DNA from: Fulvia fulva
Lineage: Eukaryota > Ascomycota > Dothideomycetes > Mycosphaerellales > Mycosphaerellaceae
Assembly: GCF_020509005.1 (NCBI RefSeq)
Contig: NC_063012.1
Location: 8,060,001-8,124,000, forward strand
Length of the DNA stretch: 64,000 nucleotides
Direction: 5' to 3'
Below, in pieces: positions 51,997 to 62,379 of the stretch. Below the pieces are notes generated by a model that was given only the letters and a program-made list of their open reading frames with translations, was not told the origin of the DNA and searched no databases. The position numbers were made by a program, and so were the translations under genes. How positions within the stretch are numbered: position 1 is the stretch's first letter; each line of letters opens with the position of its first letter.

Positions 51997-52721
51997 GTTG
52001 CCTCCTGCGCATCAGTAGTTGGATGTGTTTGCAGTTGTTATGAGCGCAGGTACTGGCCCTGGATTGCGAAGCCGGTGTTGCCGTCCATTGGTGTTTCCAC
52101 AAACCTGTGCAGCCGTGAGAATGTGTCCGAGAAGTGGTCAGAAAGTGAGGTTGCTTGTGACAGAAGCAGACATGCGACGTTAACAAAGAAAGCGCAATCA
52201 ATCAACTACCCACTAGATCACTTGTTGTAGACTTACCGAAAGGGCAGCCTCTATGTGCCGTTGACGACCGGTGCTGAAGCCGGACGAAGCACCTCTGCAC
52301 ATTTACACCTATGCACCTATGCACTCAGGCTCACCGGCTGTTTGCGAGCAGTGCAGTGCTGTCTTTGGAGAAGGGCGCTGACTGACCATGAGTGCCGTTC
52401 CCGCCGTCACGCCGCGCAATTGTGTACAGACTCGTGGTGGCGATGGCGAGGGCGTCGATGTTATGTCCGGCACGGAGAGAGGATGGGGATGGGGATGGGC
52501 ACATGTACATGTATGCAAGGAGCGAGACGACTGCGCCGACCATCCATCTCGGACAAACCCAAGTCCGAGCCAGTGTGTCGTTCGTGACGTCGACCGCGGT
52601 GCTGCCACATGCGTATTCCCTCTGCCATTCTTCTGCTGACATCTGTAAGTTCGGTATTCGATAGAGCATACGCTGGCGTTGTGGGTGTTTCCTTCATTTC
52701 CTCTACTGCACTGAACTCAAT
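51997..52721. promoter_or_regulatory. divergent promoter, REX3 / lipase, 725 bp
   Basis: Contains simple motifs: CACCTATG repeats (52303-52326) and GGATGG-type repeats (52482-52499), then ACATGTACATGT. It serves both flanking genes. No protein-coding model was supported although several frames are open. Confidence 0.4.
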
Positions 52722-54105
52722 ATGGCCGCCGCCCAGCAAAACGCCTCGGCCGATCACCTGGCAGTCATCTGCCATGGGTAGGAGCCCGCTCCGTCCAGCG
52801 ACATATCTCATTCCTAACACTGTCGACAGGCTATGGGGCAACCCGTCTCATTTGAACCACCTCCGCGACACTTTACGGGCCGCATACTCGGACCAGAGCC
52901 TGCACATCCTAGTACCAACGAGCAACAGCGATAATCAGACCTACGATGGCGTGGAAGTGGGCGGAGAACGCATCGCCAACGAGATCGAGCAGAGGCTCTC
53001 GGAGCTTGAGCAGCAAGGGCACAAGATCAAGAAGATCAGCATCACTGGATACTCGCTAGGCGGTCTGGTAGCTCGCTATGCCATAGGGTTGATGTACAGC
53101 TCCGGCTTGTTCGATCGAATACAGCCCATCAACTTCACAACCTTCGCGACGCCACACATCGGAGTTCGCACACCGCGATTGGGGGCAAGATCTTACTTCT
53201 TCAACTTCATGGGCGCAAGAACGCTGAGCACATCTGGGCAGCAGCTGTTCTTGATCGATAGTTTCCGAGATACTGGAAGACCGCTCTTGTCGCTGATGGC
53301 AGACCCAAACAGTGTGTTTACAGCGGGTCTGCGGCGCTTCAAGCACAAATGGCTTTACGCCAACACGATGAACGATCGAAGCGTGCCCTACTATACTGCA
53401 ATGTTCAGCCGAACAGACGCGTACGTGGATCTCGACAAAGTCGAGGTCCATTACGCCAAGGGTCAGCCAAAGCCTGGGAACGTGATACTGGACCCGGAGA
53501 ATCCAGTTACTCCAAAGCAGCCGTCGGGAGAGCAGCTTTCGCTGGTCCAAAGGCTTATGCCTCATCAGCGAACAATCAACAACATACCATTCTACATGGT
53601 CATATTCTCCCTGTTGCCCCTGGCATTGCCAGTCTTCCTGGCGAATGCCGGCTACCAGACATATCAATCAGCACAACGCATTAGACATCATGAATCCGGA
53701 AAGGCGTTCAGCCTCGATCGTTACCGCGTCAAGCTACTTGAAGAAGCACAGGCTGTCCAGGATAGGGTGTACGAGAGAGTCGTCGAACAGCAAGCAGAGG
53801 ACTACCTGCCGACGCCACCTCCAGAATCCCAATCAGTAGACTCTGCCTCAAGTCACACCAAAGAAGATCTGGAGTTGAGTAGACGAGAGACGACTCGCGA
53901 GAAAGGTCCCTCTCCGCTGTTAGTACTCACGGAAGGCCAGTTTGATATGATTGAGAACCTGGACAACCTTGGGTTCACCAAGTACCCAGTTCATATCCAA
54001 AAAGTCCGTCACACGCATGCGGCGATAGTGGTTCGCATCCAGAAAGAGAGCTTCGCGGAAGGGAGGGTTGTTGTACAGCACTGGATCGACAAATTCGAGA
54101 TATGA
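52722..54105 (+). CDS. ROG1-type lipase (DUF676 alpha/beta hydrolase), 443 aa, 2 exons
   Basis: Exons 52722-52777 and 52830-54105 join in frame. The start is M-A-A-A at 52722; a frame from 52609 crosses the intron and is not the start. The hydrolase core begins VICHGLWGNP, carries the nucleophile elbow GYSLGG (about residue 91-96), and has NRSVPYYTA-like MNDRSVPYYTAMF near the catalytic Asp/His region. A hydrophobic stretch (about 270-292) suggests membrane attachment. A charged helical tail and a C-terminal beta segment follow. ROG1 relatives hydrolyse monoacylglycerol in yeast; substrate here is inferred. Confidence 0.9.
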
Positions 54106-54406
54106 TGCCAGAGACTTGCCCTTCGATCAAGTAAATCTCTTCCCTGGGCCTCCAAGGGTGACCATAGCCGCGGCGAGGATCACGAGGTGTTTGTGTTCAA
54201 GTGCCGCAGCGCACGACACGCACAGGGTAGTATCGCCGAGTCCAGTGGCGGACTGCGAGCTAGGCCGTTCGATCCGTGGACTAGAGTCAACGCGAGGCGA
54301 AGTGTTCTCTCGGCGATAGGAATGAAGAAAGTAAGGAAACCGGATTGGACATGTTGCGGTATGGCCGCTTGAAGACATTATCATCATTCGTATAAACCAC
54401 GGGTCT
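54106..54406. other. short gap between convergent genes
   Basis: 301 bp of 3' flank for the lipase and PTPA genes. No feature was seen. Confidence 0.4.
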
Positions 54407-55693
54407 CTAGTCGAAAGGTAGCCTGCGTAGCTGTCCACCTTGACCATTCTTCTGCGCCTCTTGTCTCGCTCCTACGGCGCTGGGTACCTTTATGCCGCAG
54501 CAGTCTCCCCAGCTGCTGGCACTGTGAACATGCTTCATGCCGTCCACAGTGACCTCGTACTCTCCAACATCTTCATCGCCCACCCGCTGTTCAGCATCCT
54601 TGCTCATCTCATCGGTCGCAGGCAGTAATGACCCGAACAAGAAGTGCTGTGCGACAGGCAACTTTCCTAGAACCTCTGCAAGGAACATCTTCTTCATGCC
54701 GCCTTCCACCTTAGCCCAAGACTTTGCGGATGATATATCATCAAGCATAGGAGAATGCCACCTCAGTCCTTGCACCGTCTTGGTTGCATTGACCCACTGT
54801 ATCTGGTCTAGATAGAGATAATCTCTGCTGCACTCTTCAATGATCAGATCATTGTGGATGCTCATGGGCCGGATATGCTTGTGATCGACCAGCTGGCTGG
54901 CGCCAAACAGGAATGGCAGAAACTGGTAATCGTCGAGTCCCCAGACGCCATGGGATCCAGCAGGCTCGAGGTAGTATGTGCTTTGAATATCCCGCATGAC
55001 TTGTAGATACTTTGGAAAGACCACGAGTGTGAGCGCAGCAAATGTGTTGTCTTTGACGATGCCTAGCTGCCGAAGGCATAACAGCCAGAGGATGAAGTTG
55101 AGTTCGTGACCACTGCCGTAGTCTATCCTCGTTCCATTGCCGAAGGAACTCGCCAGATACGTCGACACTTCCTCTTGAGCTTCGTCGTCTGCGACGCCAA
55201 GTCTCTTATGCCACTCGGGCGATGCATTCTCTACCGCCAGCAAGAAGTCGCGGAAAGCAGGATTGCCAAAGCGCGATCCAGTATCCAGGGCAGGGTGCTT
55301 CTTGAGAAGCTGATCCGCCTCGTCTAGGACTGCCAGCAGTGCAAGTATCGCCGGGTCCTCTGCTCCAGGCGACTTGGCGACACTGGCTACCGTCCTGTCG
55401 CGCACCGCATCGGAGAGGTTGAAGACGAAGCTGACTATGAGATCGTGTGTCGGCGATGCTGTGAACAGCTGGTGGTCGCGTTCAGAGAGGATTCTTCGAC
55501 TCGGCTCTGTATACTTGTGCGACCGCAAGTCTGGAGTCGTCGGCAAGCGTGGCGTGGGAGGTGGTGGGATTGAGGCTGCTTCATCTGTTCGCGGTCGTCG
55601 GCGAGGTGTAAGCTTGGGCAGCGCTTTCGATAGGTCTGGTGGATTCTCTGGTGTTAGAGAGTCTGCTATCGGACTGGCTGTAGCACTCGGCAT
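54407..55693 (-). CDS. PP2A phosphatase activator (PTPA / RRD family), 428 aa
   Basis: Peptidyl-prolyl isomerase-like activator that restores metal loading and substrate specificity of PP2A-type phosphatases. The domain (about 75-380) shows the family sequence GSRFGNPAFRDFL, the nucleotide-site helix SFGNGTRIDYGSGHELNF, and GVWGLDDYQFLPFLFGASQL. A Pro-rich disordered start (about 1-60) is seen in several fungal forms. The C-terminus is HSASSWGDCCGIKVPSAVGA. Fungi have RRD1 and RRD2; I cannot tell which one this is from sequence alone. Confidence 0.95.
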   Translation of the reverse strand: MPSATASPIADSLTPENPPDLSKALPKLTPRRRPRTDEAASIPPPPTPRLPTTPDLRSHKYTEPSRRILSERDHQLFTASPTHDLIVSFVFNLSDAVRDRTVASVAKSPGAEDPAILALLAVLDEADQLLKKHPALDTGSRFGNPAFRDFLLAVENASPEWHKRLGVADDEAQEEVSTYLASSFGNGTRIDYGSGHELNFILWLLCLRQLGIVKDNTFAALTLVVFPKYLQVMRDIQSTYYLEPAGSHGVWGLDDYQFLPFLFGASQLVDHKHIRPMSIHNDLIIEECSRDYLYLDQIQWVNATKTVQGLRWHSPMLDDISSAKSWAKVEGGMKKMFLAEVLGKLPVAQHFLFGSLLPATDEMSKDAEQRVGDEDVGEYEVTVDGMKHVHSASSWGDCCGIKVPSAVGARQEAQKNGQGGQLRRLPFD

Positions 55694-56036
55694 GTTGCAA
55701 CATTCGCTGAATGATGGTCGTGTGCCGTGCGATCAAGATGTTGCTTAGATAGAAGGAGCTTGACTGCACGGCGATGACCACGCGCGACGTGGGGCTCATC
55801 ATGGGTTGATGCGGCACATTCACCAACAGGTCTGGACTTGCAACTCGAACCATACAGTATATGTGAGTCTGTACATTGCGAAGCTATACACGCGACCACA
55901 GTCGTAAGAAGCCCTGCAATTATAATCTATCTCTTGCATGCCGTACCGTTTTCCAGTCATGACAGGATTAAACTCCGAATCGCCCAGGTATATGCAAACA
56001 GACAACGCTTTCAAACGCAGAAGATGGCGCCAAAGA
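55694..56036. other. intergenic, 343 bp
   Basis: PTPA promoter and the 3' flank of the protease homologue. No feature was seen. Confidence 0.4.
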
Positions 56037-57879
56037 TCATCGCTTCACATCTGTCGGCCTCTCCCCCGCGGGCATTTCGTGAACATCCGAGCCTGCCATC
56101 TCGTAGATGGGCGCGCTTCCATGCATCTCTGCAGGCGCCCCCTTTGAAGGTCCAAAATACTCGCCTCCTTCCATTTCCGAATAGCCATGCTTGTTGGGAT
56201 CTACTTTGTAGGGGCTGTCCATCTCTTGTGCCTGCTGTTTGTATGGCGCATTAAGCTCGTGGATATCACCGCCGCCGAGCTCACCTCCCATAGGTTGCGA
56301 TATGAATGGCTTGCCCTTCGCAGCAGAGTCATCGCTATGCTTGCCGGCTCCACCAACAGCAGCGTCCTTGCCCTCGAGCTCTGCAAGTCGCCTCCTTTCT
56401 CCTTGCTTTCTCCGTCGCAGGAAGTACAAGATGGCGCCAACGATCACGGCTGCCCCCAGTACACCACCAACTACACCGCCCGCAATTGCTCCAGTGTTGG
56501 ACGAAGAGCCACTACCTCCATCTGACGAGGTTTCATTGGTACGAAGTATTGACTTCAGACTCGCTGAAGACACTTTATCCTGGTCCCAAATGCATGGAGC
56601 CACCGTGAAATTCTGCCGATCGTAGTCCGCGATCAGGTAGGCCTCTTGAAGGAAAGTGCGACCGAGCGTATACTGTGTTTCATTCTGTGCCCTCTTCAAA
56701 GGAAAGTAGTAGGAAGTGTTTGGATTCTGAACAGAGGGGAAAGTGGCCTGCAGATCGAAAGCGCCGTAAGGGAGAACAATGTCGACAGTTTCGCCGCCAG
56801 TTGTCTCAGAACCAATCGTGAAGGTCACGCTCGGGTTCGACTGCTGAAGCGTCGTATGCAGGCTTGAGTTAACGAGGTACAGCGACGACGTGTTGTCATA
56901 CGTCAGCCCGAAGGCTTGCTCAAAGGCAGTGCACGCGGTCTCCGGAAGCCATATTTGCGCTGTCGTGGAGTCGATGAACATGCTGATGGAACCACCAGGT
57001 AAGAGATTGGTCGTTCCAGAGGTGATAGATTGTACATTGACAAGCAAGTCTCGGCTCTGATCGGAATACAAAGGTATAGAGACGTTCTTGGTCGCATCGA
57101 AACGATTCTCATCGTAGCCGCCGAGAACAAGAGAGCCGTACACTTGGTTCAAACGATACTGGTTACCTGCGGTGTAGCCATAGCTCAGTGAGGGTATCGT
57201 GTTGTTGTTGACCAGCTGCTGCATATATGACGGCTGAGGATCATTATAGGTCGTGAAGTTGGCAGGTCGAGGATTTAGACCAAAGGAGCCCAGCCAGTAT
57301 TTGGGGTCGGCAAGATTGAATACCGTCGAATGCGCGACAGATGGCCCTCCAGCACCTTGCCATCCCAGAGTGACGGTGTCAAAGCCAGCGTCGGCGGTCG
57401 TGTCCTGGTTGAGATTGACGCCAACGCCGATCTGGAAAATGCTGTTCGGGACCCATGTCAGGGACTTGTTTGGTAGGAAGAGAAATCCGCGCTGATTCGC
57501 ACAGTCGCCGGGATAGAAAGAAGGGCATCCATCCGCGCCCACGGTAAGGACTGAAAACGATGCAGTGCTGATGAAGGCGCGAATGTTCTGAGCAGCGGTG
57601 CCCACTTGTAGAGGGAATGATGACCAAGGTCCGTCTGCGATTCCATTAGCCTCTTCCGCATACACCTCACCATCGCGCAAAGGTCGTACCATCTCCGTCC
57701 CAATATTGACTCGGCGCGATCTCAATCGCAGCAGGTATCGCCGTGCTGTGCCCATCCGCTCTTTTTACTAAGTGGTGGGTGCTCGCCCTATACACCGAAG
57801 ATATCGACGGCAGTGAGAAGGCAGAAACGTGCGGTGTCCCGGTCAGAAGCGCGCAGATCGTCGAGGCCAGCGATCTCAT
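56037..57879 (-). CDS. membrane-anchored aspartic protease homologue, likely inactive, 595 aa
   Basis: Exons (minus) 57879-57690 and 57634-56037 join in frame (APSQYWDGD/DGPWSSFPLQVG). It has a signal peptide (MRSLASTICALLTGTPHVSA), a pepsin-like ectodomain with many N-glycosylation sites, a transmembrane helix about 444-468 (Gly/Val/Ala-rich then RRRKQ) and a cytosolic tail with acidic and Pro/Tyr motifs. At the first catalytic site, where pepsins have DTGS, the sequence is AFISTASFSVL, lacking Asp. The second site keeps FIDSTT. A one-Asp enzyme should not be a normal protease, and related fungal proteins share this change. A surface sensor or adhesion role is possible but not shown. Confidence 0.9.
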
Positions 57880-59219
57880 CGTGGTAGCAAGGAGGAGCGG
57901 AGCGGAGGTCGTTGATTTCCGGCAGGGCAGTCTGGTCTGCGATGGGGGTCGTCGGCCGCGCGCAAGATTACTGCAGTACTAAGAAATGCTCCTCGAGAGG
58001 AGGGGAAGCAGAGGTAGGTCCGTTGGCGATCTGGCGAAGTGTCGCTACAGCGCTTATTAGTGATACGAGCGATAGCCTTTCGGGGGCTTTCAGCTCACGC
58101 TGTGGCTGCAATGCCAGCATCCTTCATGCGGCGACGATATTAGCCGCTTCGGACCTGCGTAAGCCATCAGATCAAGCATCGCCCAACCCGTCGGCGACTT
58201 GATCGGTTTGAAGTTCTTCTGGTGGCATACTGTAGCGATGTTCCGCGCCTCTCTGTCTGCTACTTAATGTTGGCGCTCGATACATCGATGTCATGGCGCC
58301 ATTGGATCCTCGTACTATTTTTGGCTCCTGTCGGCTTCGAGCTTGCTTTGCCGGTAGTGTTGCCAGCCACGAATCCACCACAGCCATATCCACTGGCCAT
58401 GTTTGACGGCCAAGGTGGCTATAGGCTCATCCACACGGCCGCGACATGAAGACTGCCAAGCAACCCTAAAGTGTGGACCTCTTGCAATATTTCTTCATCG
58501 AATATCAATCAAGTTTGAGCAACTAGTAAGTAAGCCACTGACTCGAGCCGGTGGCTGTGGATTAAAATGTCGTTGGCCCGACGGCTGTTGCTTGATCCAC
58601 CGTGGCCACGCAACACTATTTGCCGGAGACTCGAGCTCGCCACCAGCTCCTGCTGTGGAACATCAAACCGATTTTTGCTCCATCGCACCTGCTCGAGTCG
58701 GTGGATCAAATTCGTGGTATGAAATGTATCGATCGACTCTTGCGTCTCGAAAACAACATTGAACACCACAACACCCGTCTTTGCGCGAACCAAGACGAAA
58801 AGGCACACGTCCTGGTACATTTCGTTCATCAGGCGTGCAAAATACCCCTTTCACTGCCATTGCTATATAGAAGGAGTACCCTTCGACTGAGATTGGCCGC
58901 ACATACCACATACTCAACTCGGCGGAGATGGCCCGACGTGGTCGTGCCGTAGTGTGTGTGTATGCAATTACCAAGACAGTCATAGACATCCATTTGTGCG
59001 CACTGTGTACATGGCGTGGGTGTGTTGTGGAAGTGACACAAGCGGGCACAGCCGTGTAGTGCGTCATCAACGCGTCCAGCGTGAAGCTCCAACATCGTAT
59101 GATTATTGTGTCTGGCTCTGGTCGTGTCACTGTGCAAAGACAAGACGCCTGATCAATGGCTGCTGTATAATACGCTGCGTATCGCTCCCACTTCTCCACC
59201 ACTGCGACACACGTTCGCG
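57880..59219. promoter_or_regulatory. long divergent promoter, protease homologue / ERG24, 1.34 kb
   Basis: No coding sequence was supported although both strands have open frames up to about 190 codons. There is a loose direct repeat of CTCGAG(C/T)CGGTGG at 58541-58553 and 58693-58706. Sterol-response elements were not confidently seen. Confidence 0.35.
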
Positions 59220-60829
59220 ATGCCACCCAAACGCGCAGCAAAGGCTGCAGCGCCCCTGGAAGGAGAAGGAGAAGAAGAACACGGCTTCGAGTTTGGAGGA
59301 CCGTATGTATAAATCACGCGCATTTCTGCTCACGAACGGCATGGCTGACAGGTGTGTCGCATACAGCATCGGCGCGTCGCTCATCTCCTTCGGCCTTCCC
59401 ATCGCGTGCTACGCCTTCGCATTCCTCTGCAACGATGTCACCGGCTGTCCTGCGCCCTCGCTCCTCGACCCGCGCAAACTGTTCACGCCCGGCGTGCTCT
59501 CGCGACAGGCAGGCTGGGAACATGCACTCGACGTGCTCAAGACAGAAGTCGGCTGGCCGGGCTGGTCCGGTCTGATCAATATCGAGGCAATCGTGGGCAC
59601 CCTCTTTTGGTACGGCCTGAGCCTGTTCCTATACGTTCTGCTGCCCGCGCAAGAAGTCCAGGGCACCGAACTCAGGACGGGCGGGAGGCTGAAGTACAGG
59701 TTCAATGGTATGCTACCTCGCCATCAGCATCGCTTGAGTCACAGCTGACATGACTGAAGCCTTCCTCTCTGCTGTCACCATTCTCGTCGTCTGCGCGGCG
59801 GGCACCGTCGTTCGTGGACCGGACTTCCAAGTGTGGACGTTCATCAACCGCAACTACCTCCAGCTTCTGACCTGTAACATCATCGTGGCCTACGGTCTTG
59901 CCACTTTCGTCTACGTCAAGTCCTTCGAGGTCAAGCCCGGCAACAAGGACTTGCGCGAGCTGGCAGCTGGAGGTCACAGCGGCAACTTGCTCTACGATTG
60001 GTACATTGGACGTGAGCTCAACCCTCGAGTGACCCTTCCGTTCTTCGGCGAGATCGACATCAAGGCTTTCATGGAGCTGCGCCCGGGCTTGCTAGGCTGG
60101 ATCATCTTGGACCTGGCTTTTGCAGCCAAGCAGTACAAGAGCTATGGTAGAGTCACCGACTCAATGCTTCTTATCATCATCAGTCAGTCAGTCTACGTAT
60201 TGGATGCGCTCTGGAATGAGCCTGCTATCCTGACCACAATCGACCTCATCCAGGATGGCTTTGGATTCATGCTGTCATTTGGTGACCTTGTCTGGGTGCC
60301 ATGGGTCTACTCAATCCAGGCTCGCTACCTCAGCATACATCCTGTGGTTCTTGGTCCTTTCTACCTGCTGCTCATTGTCGGCATCCAGCTCTTTGGATAT
60401 TACATCTTCCGTTCCAGCAACAACGAGAAGAACCGCTTCCGCACGAACCCTGACGATCCCTCAGTCGCGCATCTAAAATACATTGAGACCACGACTGGCT
60501 CTCGTCTGTTGACATCTGGCTGGTGGGGAATGGCTCGTCACATCAACTACATGGGCGACTGGATAATGAGCTGGGCATACTGTCTCCCAACTCTTGCTGC
60601 CGGCTACAAGATCACACCTTCCATCCTATACCCGGGCACTCGTCTCGTGACCACTGACGGGATGAAGGGCGCTGCGATCCCCATCACTTACTTCTTCATG
60701 CTGTACTTTGCTATTCTGCTGATTCATCGTGAGATGCGCGACGATCAGAAATGCAGACGCAAGTATGGCAAGGACTGGGAGAAGTACTGTGAGAAGGTTC
60801 CTTACAGAATAGTGCCTGGCATCTACTAA
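59220..60829 (+). CDS. ERG24: C-14 sterol reductase ERG24, 497 aa, 3 exons
   Basis: Exons 59220-59302, 59367-59707 and 59760-60829 join in frame. The ER membrane enzyme reduces the C14-15 double bond after lanosterol demethylation, using NADPH, in ergosterol synthesis; it is a target of morpholine fungicides. Family marks: FGGP/IGASLISFGLPI, LLYDWYIGRELNPR (about 217-230), GFMLSFGDLVWVPWVYS, GWWGMARHINYMGDW, and C-terminal CRRKYGKDWEKYCEKVPYRIVPGIY-type ending (final residues VPYRIVPGIY). About nine membrane spans. All conserved elements are present. Confidence 0.97.
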
Positions 60830-61233
60830 GCGCAGTCCACAGTCTTACCAGCAGTTTCACAATTTAGCACAGTTGAGAAGAGTAGCACAGTACTCACTGG
60901 CGCGTCATTCCGTGCTCATCCTTTAATCGCGAGAACATTGAGAGAATCGTCTAGGTCTCTTCAACCCAATGCTATAGCTCACGGAAAGCCGTGGTGTGCA
61001 ATGCCGAGTTCCAGGGCGGAGACTTTGGCCCAACTTCTCTCCGCACACTTGATCTTTACTCTCCGCAAGCCCTACATATACCGGCACGGCACCATAGCAA
61101 ATGCCCGCTGATCATCACTTGCACTAGCTTCCTATCACTCCTCTCTAAATAGCTCTTCTGATATACTGTGTTGACTCGACGTCGGCCTCCATACTTGCAG
61201 CAATAAACGCGCCACTCCGGCAGGATCAACGTC
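60830..61233. other. intergenic, 404 bp
   Basis: ERG24 terminator region and the promoter of the methyltransferase. No feature was seen. Confidence 0.4.
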
Positions 61234-62329
61234 ATGAGTGCCTTCACTGAGGCGAATCGCAAAGCATTCGAGTAAATCAAACTGAATGCACCTCTGATGA
61301 AGCTCGCTGATATTCTATAGCGATCTGTCAGCCACATACAGTACCAAGCAATGGCAAATCGACATCTCCAACCAAGTAGCCGACGCATTACGAGCACGGA
61401 AAGATTGGGTCGGAGCACAATGGAACGACCCCAATGTACCACCAGAAAGGCGAACGCAGGATGTCAAGCTACTGGACTACGCTTGCGGCACTGGCGCAAT
61501 CACCAAAGCACTGGGACCATACGTGACGTCGATATCCGGCATTGACATTAGCGAAAACATGGTCGCAAAGTATAACGAGGCCGCCTCGTCATCAGGTCTG
61601 AGCCCTGAGCAAGCCCATGCAGTTGTTGGAGACCTCTTCGCCGAGGCCGTACCCGCCGAGCTCAAGAGCTCGGAATACTACGAATTCGACATCGCCTGCA
61701 TTGGATTAGGATTCCATCACTTCGAGCATCCGGACGTGGCAATCAAGCGTCTCGCCGAGCGCCTCAAAGCTGCCACAGGTGTTCTCGTCATTATTGACTT
61801 CCTCCCCTTCAGTACTGAGCGAGATCATGGCCATGCTGGAGAAAGCGGCGAGTTCCAGGAGATGAAGCACACAATCAAGCATAACGGCTTCACCGGTGAC
61901 CAGATGCGAGATATGTATGAAGAGGCAGGGTTCGTTGACTTTGATATTGTGGCGCTCAAGCAGCCTGCTGTGATGGAGCTCAAGAGCGGCACGGTCCAGA
62001 GGACGTTGTTCATTTCCAAGGGACGAAAGGCACCGACTGCGTGGCAGAAGTTATCGTCTTGGGTTGGTGGGATGCAGGTATGTGAGGTCGTAACGACATG
62101 TGCGAGATGCAGGCGTGGTATGATATGGTTGATATGCAGCTGACTTACGTGATATTGACAGGACTGGGCAGCGGAAGGAGTACGGCTCAAGAACGATCAA
62201 CATCATTGGGAGCCTGGATATTCGCAAGGACGAGAGAGTGCATGGGACGTGTGGGGTCAGAAAGAGGGGACTTATGCGATGGTACCAGAGAGGGAGGAGG
62301 AGAAGAAGAAGGCTTGGAATGGATTCTAG
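61234..62329 (+). CDS. class I SAM-dependent methyltransferase, 320 aa, 3 exons
   Basis: Exons 61234-61271, 61321-62077 and 62162-62329 join in frame. The first exon is only 38 bp (MSAFTEANRKAF) and the intron carries a GCTGATATT branch. Motif I is LLDYACGTGAITKAL, the acidic ribose contact is ISGIDISENM, motif II GDLFAEA, and FDIACIGLGFHHFEHP corresponds to the post-motif region. A C-terminal acidic/basic exon is unusual (WDVWGQKEGTYAMVPE). The layout resembles fungal UbiE/Coq5-like and TMT-type small-molecule methyltransferases. Substrate is not known. The 3' end is 50 bp from the convergent zinc-finger gene. Confidence 0.88.
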
Positions 62330-62379
62330 TGGTGGCTGAGAACTTCTGCCACCATTGGTGATGATGGACTTCCGCGCTC

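Noticed and set aside
52609..52721. In-frame start of the lipase at 52609
   Set aside because: This reading crosses the first intron; the spliced exon at 52722 gives the conserved VICHGLWGNP start.
57880..59219. Open frames on both strands in the ERG24 upstream region
   Set aside because: High GC gives long chance frames; none resembles a protein and all lack splice context.
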